Below are positions 59,938 through 64,000 of a stretch of DNA of 64,000 nucleotides, piece after piece. The position numbers were made by a program, and so were the translations under genes. The notes under the pieces are model-generated. The model was given only the letters and a program-made list of their open reading frames with translations, searched no databases and was not told the DNA's origin. Position 1 is the stretch's first letter; every line of letters starts with the position of its first letter. Source of the stretch: Rhizobacter terrae (GTDB taxonomy: Bacteria; Pseudomonadota; Gammaproteobacteria; Burkholderiales; Burkholderiaceae_C); NCBI RefSeq assembly GCF_003852895.1, contig NZ_QUSW01000008.1, positions 62,001 through 126,000 of the forward strand. The letters are read 5' to 3'.

Positions 59938-60944
59938 GCAGCGTGATGCCCGGACTGCCGATGGTGTCGGTGGTCATCTCGGTGAAGAACCGCGCGACGA
60001 TGCTGTGGGATTGCTTCGTCGGCCTGGGCTCGCAGAGCTACCCGCGCGAGCGCTTCGAGGTGGTGGTCATCGACAACTGCTCCAGCGAGGACCTCGGCCC
60101 GGTGATGGCGCGGGCGCGCGACGAACTCGGACTGGACATCGTCACCCGCCGCACCGCGGAGGACCGCGGGCCGGCGCCGGCGCGCAACATCGGCGTGTCG
60201 ATGGCGCGCGGCGAGATCATCGCCTTCACCGACAGCGACTGCCGTCCGACGCCGGAGTGGATGGCGCTGGGCGCTGCGGAGTTCGCGAACCCGAAGATCG
60301 CGCTGGTGAGCGGCCCCGTGCTGCCCAAGCCCGAGCAGACGGCCACGCTGACCTCCAAGATGAGCTTCGTGACGACGGTGGAGCATCCGACCTTCCCGAC
60401 GGCCAACCTCTTCGTGCGCAAGAGCGTGTTCCTGGAGCACGGCGGCTTCGACGAATCACTGAGCTTTCGCGACCCCTTCGACCGCGCCACCGAGTGCGCT
60501 GACACCGACCTTGCCTGGCGCATCATCAAGGCGGGGCACGAGCGGCGCTTCCTCTCGGGCGCGGTGATGCAGCACGAGATCGAGCAGCAGGGCGTGTGGT
60601 TCTGGATGCTCGAAGGCACGCGCCTTTTCCTCGTGCCCGAGCTGGTGAGGCGGCATCCCGAGCTGCGCGCTCAATTGCTCACCGCAGGCCTGTTCTTCTA
60701 TCCGCCGGCACTGCTCATCTACGTCGCGATCGCGCTGGTCGTGGCCGCAGCACTCATCAAGCCTTGGCTGCTGTGGTTGATTCCGGCGCTGCTGCTGGCG
60801 CGCGGCATCCAGCGCACGCGCAGCATCAACCCCATCGAACTGGCGCGCTTTTGTGGCCGCACGCTGCTGCACATGCCGCGCATGCTGGTGATGAGCCTGT
60901 CGCTGCTCTACGGCAGCATCCGCTTCCGCTCGCTGGTGTTGTGA
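59934..60944 (+). CDS. Family 2 glycosyltransferase
   Basis: A 336-residue GT-A enzyme, membrane-linked. The core begins [27 protein letters not shown], followed by the nucleotide site [45 protein letters not shown] (DxD-like DSD), and an acidic acceptor-site region, [19 protein letters not shown]. Two hydrophobic segments ([26 protein letters not shown] and onward) anchor the C-terminus. It is coupled to the UDP-xylose synthase gene (ATGA at 59934), so it probably transfers a sugar in the exopolysaccharide pathway. Confidence 0.92.
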   Translation: MSSVMPGLPMVSVVISVKNRATMLWDCFVGLGSQSYPRERFEVVVIDNCSSEDLGPVMARARDELGLDIVTRRTAEDRGPAPARNIGVSMARGEIIAFTDSDCRPTPEWMALGAAEFANPKIALVSGPVLPKPEQTATLTSKMSFVTTVEHPTFPTANLFVRKSVFLEHGGFDESLSFRDPFDRATECADTDLAWRIIKAGHERRFLSGAVMQHEIEQQGVWFWMLEGTRLFLVPELVRRHPELRAQLLTAGLFFYPPALLIYVAIALVVAAALIKPWLLWLIPALLLARGIQRTRSINPIELARFCGRTLLHMPRMLVMSLSLLYGSIRFRSLVL

Positions 60945-60947
60945 GGC

Positions 60948-61838
60948 TCAGCCGCGCCAGAACTCGCGCAGCAGCGGGTCCTGGTCCTGAGCCTCCACCA
61001 CGGCATCCAAGTGTGCGGTCAAGGCCGGCGGAAAGCCGTTGACCATCGCGGTGCGGTCATGCAGGAAGATCCGCCGCACCTGCGCCTTGCGAAAGCCTGC
61101 GGTGATGGCGCGGATCTCGATGTCGCTGAGGTCCGGATGCCAGAAGTCCACGATCAGAATGGCACGGCGCGCGTCACCGCGATTCCACACCTCGTGCTCG
61201 AAGGAGTCTTCGAACAGCAGGGCCTTGCCTTCCTGCCATTGGCGGATTTCGGTGCCCACGCGCATCTCGCAGCCCTTGGGGACGCGCAGGCCAAGGTGGC
61301 AGCGCACGCGCAGGTTGTCGACGCTGCAATGCGCCTTGAGATGGGCCTCCGAGGCGTGCACGGACAGCAGCGCGTCGCCCCATGGGTAGTCCAGGCAGAC
61401 GCGGGGCAGCGACTTGATGAGCTCGAAGCTCTTGCTGCAACGGCCCAGCACCGGCTGTAGCTCCACCCCCATGGTCGTGTACAGGAACACCGCCCACATG
61501 CGACTCATGGACGGCGGCGTGTAGTGCAGGTAGTCGGTGTCCGCGAGCGAGAGGTAGTCGTCGAGGATGGTCTGGAAGTTCGCTTCCAGCTGCAAGGCCC
61601 CGGATACATCGCTGGTCGGCCGCCAGGCGCTGTGCCGCAGTCCTGGAAAGCGGACGTACCCCGGGTTCTGCAAGGGCAGGCCGGGCGCCTCTTCCTCGTC
61701 GCCGGCCAGCATGCGCAGCCAGGACTGCACGCGCGCCAGGGCCGGCCCGCCATCCATCACCGCATCCCAGTAGCTGCCATCGCGCATGGCTTGCACGATG
61801 CGTCTGGACTGCTCGGCGATGCGGGGATTGCGGGACAT
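60948..61838 (-). CDS. Aspartyl/asparaginyl beta-hydroxylase family protein
   Basis: A 296-residue Fe(II)/2-oxoglutarate-dependent dioxygenase-like protein. The AspH core is residues 150-240: LKAHCSVDNLRVRCHLGLRVPKGCEMRVG (first iron His, HxxxxNxxxRxHL), then WQEGKALLFEDSFEHEVWNRGDARRAILIVDFWHPDL (second iron His in FEHEVWN). This family uses two histidines and lacks the usual carboxylate ligand. Substrates in bacteria are mostly unknown; some act on lipids or peptides. It is paired with the flippase gene 15 bases upstream, so it may modify an exported lipid or polymer. Confidence 0.9.
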   Translation of the reverse strand: MSRNPRIAEQSRRIVQAMRDGSYWDAVMDGGPALARVQSWLRMLAGDEEEAPGLPLQNPGYVRFPGLRHSAWRPTSDVSGALQLEANFQTILDDYLSLADTDYLHYTPPSMSRMWAVFLYTTMGVELQPVLGRCSKSFELIKSLPRVCLDYPWGDALLSVHASEAHLKAHCSVDNLRVRCHLGLRVPKGCEMRVGTEIRQWQEGKALLFEDSFEHEVWNRGDARRAILIVDFWHPDLSDIEIRAITAGFRKAQVRRIFLHDRTAMVNGFPPALTAHLDAVVEAQDQDPLLREFWRG

Positions 61839-61853
61839 GGCGGACCTTGGTGT

Positions 61854-63212
61854 TCAGGAGGCAGCGGAGGTGATGACCGCGGATTGTCGCGATGCCAGCA
61901 CCGAGCTGTCGATTCCAAGCATTTGCCGGGTGCGCAGCCAGGAGAGGCCGGCCGCAAGCACCGTGCCACAGGCCGTGGCCGCGGCGGCGCCGGTCGCACC
62001 GAAGCGGGGCACCAGCACCAGGTTGAGCACCGCGTTGGTGGCGATGCCGGCCAAGAGGCTGGCGACAGCCACCCTGGGTGATCCGGCCAGGGTGCAGGCC
62101 AGGGCGGCCGGGCCGAACAGCGCGGCAAGGGCCTGGCCCCCCGCCAGCACGACCAGCGGCAGGTAGGCATGTCCGTAGTGCGGGCCGAACAGCGCCGCCA
62201 GCCACGGACCCAGCAGCGCAAAGAAAACCAGGGCCAGCAGGCACAGCCACAACGTCGTTCGTGCGGTGCGGCTGACGAGATCCTGAGCGGCTGCGGTGCG
62301 ACCGTCCTTGATGGCCTGCAACTGCTCGACGAAGTGAGGCGCCATCACCGCGGAGACCGCATTCACGGCCACGATGATGGCCTGCCCGAACCGCGTGGCC
62401 ACGGCGTAGGCACCGATGTCCTCGGGGCGGCCGGTGGCGCCCAGCAGCAGCATGTCCACGCGCTCGTTCAGGGCCGCGGCAATCATCACCAGCATGAAGC
62501 CCATCGCGGTGTGCATGGCGGCGCGCCGGTTGTCTTCGGGCGATGTGATGCGCCAAGCTGCAGGCAGGGCTTGCCGTGCCTTCCACCACAGGGCAGTCAC
62601 CAGAAGCAAGGCGGTCAGCAGGTAGGCTGCCAGCACCGTGGAGGCTGCCAGCGGCGAGCGTGTTGCCAGCCAGAGTCCGCCCAGGCCGATCAGCAGGAGG
62701 ATGGGCCTGACCGTGTTGGTCAGCAATTCGGCCAGCACCACTTGCTTGAGCGCCTGCAGCAGGCCGGTCTGCACCGTCAGCACGACGCTGGGCACGAGCA
62801 AGGCGGCTGTGATCGTGACGCTCATGAACCTGCCCGGCGTCGATCCCAGCCACCCCAGGGCCGCCAACACGACGGCCAGCCCCCCAAGGCTTAGGGAGAC
62901 GGCCACGATGGCGGCCAGCGCAAAACGGTAGGTGCCTCGCGCCACGCCCACCTGGCCTGCCGCCAGGTTCTCCGCCACGTGCCTCACCACCACCAGCGGC
63001 ATGCTCAGTCCACCGAAGGCGGTGGCGATGGCCAGCCAGGTCAGCATCACCACCACCTCGGCGAAGGCCTCGGGGCTCATCCAGCGGGCCAGGGCGATGT
63101 AGACGCCGAAGGACAAGGCCGTGCCCCCTAACTTGGCAACGACGTTCAGCCAGGCGCTGCCGATGCGGCGCAGCAAGGAGGTCTTGTGGGAGGGCTCGGG
63201 AGACGGCGACAT
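61854..63212 (-). CDS. Oligosaccharide flippase (Wzx/MATE-like)
   Basis: A 452-residue integral membrane protein with about 12 helices, of the polysaccharide-biosynthesis/MviN-like superfamily. The start MSPSPEPSHKTSLLRRIGSAWLNVVAKLGGTALSF at 63212 fits; the frame open to 63482 is unconserved. Features include ALARWMSPEAFAEVVVMLTW, the ERVDMLLLGATGRPEDIGAYAVATRFGQ segment typical of Wzx, and a late pair of helices (GIATNAVLNLVLVPRFGATGAAAATACG). It would flip lipid-linked repeat units to the periplasm. It is followed by the hydroxylase gene on the same strand. Confidence 0.92.
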   Translation of the reverse strand: MSPSPEPSHKTSLLRRIGSAWLNVVAKLGGTALSFGVYIALARWMSPEAFAEVVVMLTWLAIATAFGGLSMPLVVVRHVAENLAAGQVGVARGTYRFALAAIVAVSLSLGGLAVVLAALGWLGSTPGRFMSVTITAALLVPSVVLTVQTGLLQALKQVVLAELLTNTVRPILLLIGLGGLWLATRSPLAASTVLAAYLLTALLLVTALWWKARQALPAAWRITSPEDNRRAAMHTAMGFMLVMIAAALNERVDMLLLGATGRPEDIGAYAVATRFGQAIIVAVNAVSAVMAPHFVEQLQAIKDGRTAAAQDLVSRTARTTLWLCLLALVFFALLGPWLAALFGPHYGHAYLPLVVLAGGQALAALFGPAALACTLAGSPRVAVASLLAGIATNAVLNLVLVPRFGATGAAAATACGTVLAAGLSWLRTRQMLGIDSSVLASRQSAVITSAAS

Positions 63213-63572
63213 GGGGCGCAACAGGCGCCATGCCGGCGCGTGACGGTTTTCGCGGTGTGCGGTGCGTCGGAGTGTAAGCCGTGCATTCAAGGGGGATGCC
63301 GCGAAAGGGCCCTGCGTTAGACTCGCGCCGGGCGCGGGCAGCAGCAGCTGCAACGCGTAAAAGACATGCGGTCGTGGGAGTGCTTCGGTGGGTCGACGAA
63401 TGCGTTCAATTTCACGGCCATGCAACGCCAACCCTGCACAGTACGCCGCGTCGGTCCACCGGCCGCGCATGACGCTTTGCATGCGCGGGGTAGGTGCGCC
63501 ACACCAGGAGCCGCGCGCTTTGCACGACTCTTGCGTGTATCGGATTCGAATGCATTGGGGGAAGGCTCGGTG
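63213..63572. promoter_or_regulatory. Divergent regulatory region between flippase and export genes
   Basis: These 360 bases have no supportable gene; short open frames lack ribosome sites and family features. The right end carries a sigma-54-like promoter (63519-63534) and a GGGGGAAGG ribosome site (63557-63565). I could not identify a flippase promoter or activator palindromes by eye. Confidence 0.5.
63519..63534 (+). promoter_or_regulatory. Sigma-54-like -24/-12 promoter
   Basis: TTTGCACG-N4-TTGC matches the consensus YTGGCACG-N4-TTGC with one mismatch (the first G of the -24 GG is T). The correct 10-base gap to the -12 GC is kept. Transcription would start near 63546, leaving a leader of about 27 bases that contains the ribosome site. 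Confidence 0.55.
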
Positions 63573-64000
63573 ATGGTGTCTGGACGTTGGTTCGATTCAA
63601 TGGGCGCGATGCTGCGAGGCCTGCTCCCCGCCGTGGCGCTGACCCTGGCGGCCTGCGCGAGCCCGTCCACCAGCACTGCACTGAAGGTCAAGGTCGAGGT
63701 GCTGGACGCGCTCAACCGCTACGAGCATGCCTACGTGCTGCAACCTGGCGACCAGCTGGAGGTGTTCCTCTACCGCCAGCCGGAGTTCTCGCGCAAGACA
63801 ATCATCCGGCCTGACGGCGCGATCTCTCTTCCCCTGGTGAACGAGGTCAAGGCCAGCGGCAGGACACCCGCGGACCTGGCCCAGGAACTGACGAAGCTGT
63901 TCGCCGAGCGCCTGGTCAAGCCCGAGGTGACGGTGATGGTGGAGAACCCACCCGAGCCGATGGTGTATGTGGTGGGGCAGGTGGGCCAGCCGCGCGCGCT
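63573..64000 (+). CDS. Polysaccharide biosynthesis/export lipoprotein (Wza-like, 3' end cut off)
   Basis: The open frame runs from ATG 63573 to the window edge (142 codons seen). The signal has a lipobox, LTLAAC, near residues 23-28. The conserved export domain follows: YVLQPGDQLEVFLYRQPEFSRKTIIRPDGAISLPLVNEV, then GRTPADLAQELTKLF, and the SLBB start VYVVGQVGQPRA. Such proteins form the outer-membrane polysaccharide pore. A GTG one codon upstream is also in frame. Likely continuation beyond the window: tyrosine kinase/chain-length and exosortase genes. Confidence 0.93.
   Translation, partial: MVSGRWFDSMGAMLRGLLPAVALTLAACASPSTSTALKVKVEVLDALNRYEHAYVLQPGDQLEVFLYRQPEFSRKTIIRPDGAISLPLVNEVKASGRTPADLAQELTKLFAERLVKPEVTVMVENPPEPMVYVVGQVGQPRA

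Noticed and set aside
61174-63231. A 685-codon minus-strand frame spanning the flippase and hydroxylase genes
   Set aside because: It is a shifted frame of two real genes on the same strand, with no domain content.

Overview
The window looks like a chromosomal segment from a high-GC betaproteobacterium of the order Burkholderiales, probably near the Comamonadaceae or the Rubrivivax/Leptothrix group. The evidence is gene order (surE-pcm-nlpD-rpoS; carA-carB-greA-DUF4149-yhbY/rlmE-ftsH-folP-glmM; pstSCAB-phoU-phoB-phoR; dnaX-ybaB-recR; rpsF-priB-rpsR-rplI-dnaB), priB between rpsF and rpsR, a short 4.5S-type SRP RNA, and a PEP-CTERM protein beside exopolysaccharide genes. The genus cannot be fixed from the sequence alone. 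I saw no prophage, transposase, integrase, CRISPR array, rRNA or tRNA.

Layout. 1-6.2 kb: a Tat-exported PhnD-type binding protein (cut by the window edge), a quinone oxidoreductase, the stationary-phase cluster surE-pcm-nlpD-rpoS, and a 3'-5' exonuclease. 6.2-9 kb: a SLOG-like protein, rlmD and a Bax-inhibitor-1 membrane protein. 9.2-20.3 kb: carAB, greA, RNA-modification genes, ftsH, folP and glmM, separated by good intrinsic terminators. 20.4-27.7 kb: a fasciclin lipoprotein, then a complete Pho system behind a recognisable Pho box. 27.7-31.7 kb, minus strand: an ArnT/GT39-like membrane protein, L31 type B, rho with a long leader, and trxA. 31.8-37.7 kb: an AddB/AddA-like helicase-nuclease pair.

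37.8-42.2 kb holds the most unusual protein pair: two adjacent paralogous kinase-HDOD proteins. The first has lost the kinase catalytic residues. The second keeps them and adds a C-terminal GAF domain. 42.2-43.9 kb: a small secreted protein and a TetR regulator facing an NTF2-like gene across two identical operator palindromes. 43.9-48.1 kb: SRP RNA, a divergent PurM, and dnaX-ybaB-recR. 48.1-51.9 kb: mltD-gloB facing a methyltransferase-rnhA pair whose start codon overlaps that of gloB. 52-54.3 kb: a two-gene DUF4212/sodium symporter unit. 54.4-58.1 kb: the S6/PriB/S18/L9 operon, a roughly 510-bp intergenic element built of nested inverted repeats, and dnaB.

58.3-64 kb: entry into an exopolysaccharide locus. 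It has a PEP-CTERM protein, UDP-glucuronate decarboxylase, a family 2 glycosyltransferase, a minus-strand flippase plus aspartyl/asparaginyl hydroxylase pair, and the start of a Wza-type export lipoprotein preceded by a sigma-54-like promoter. The cluster continues past the right edge.
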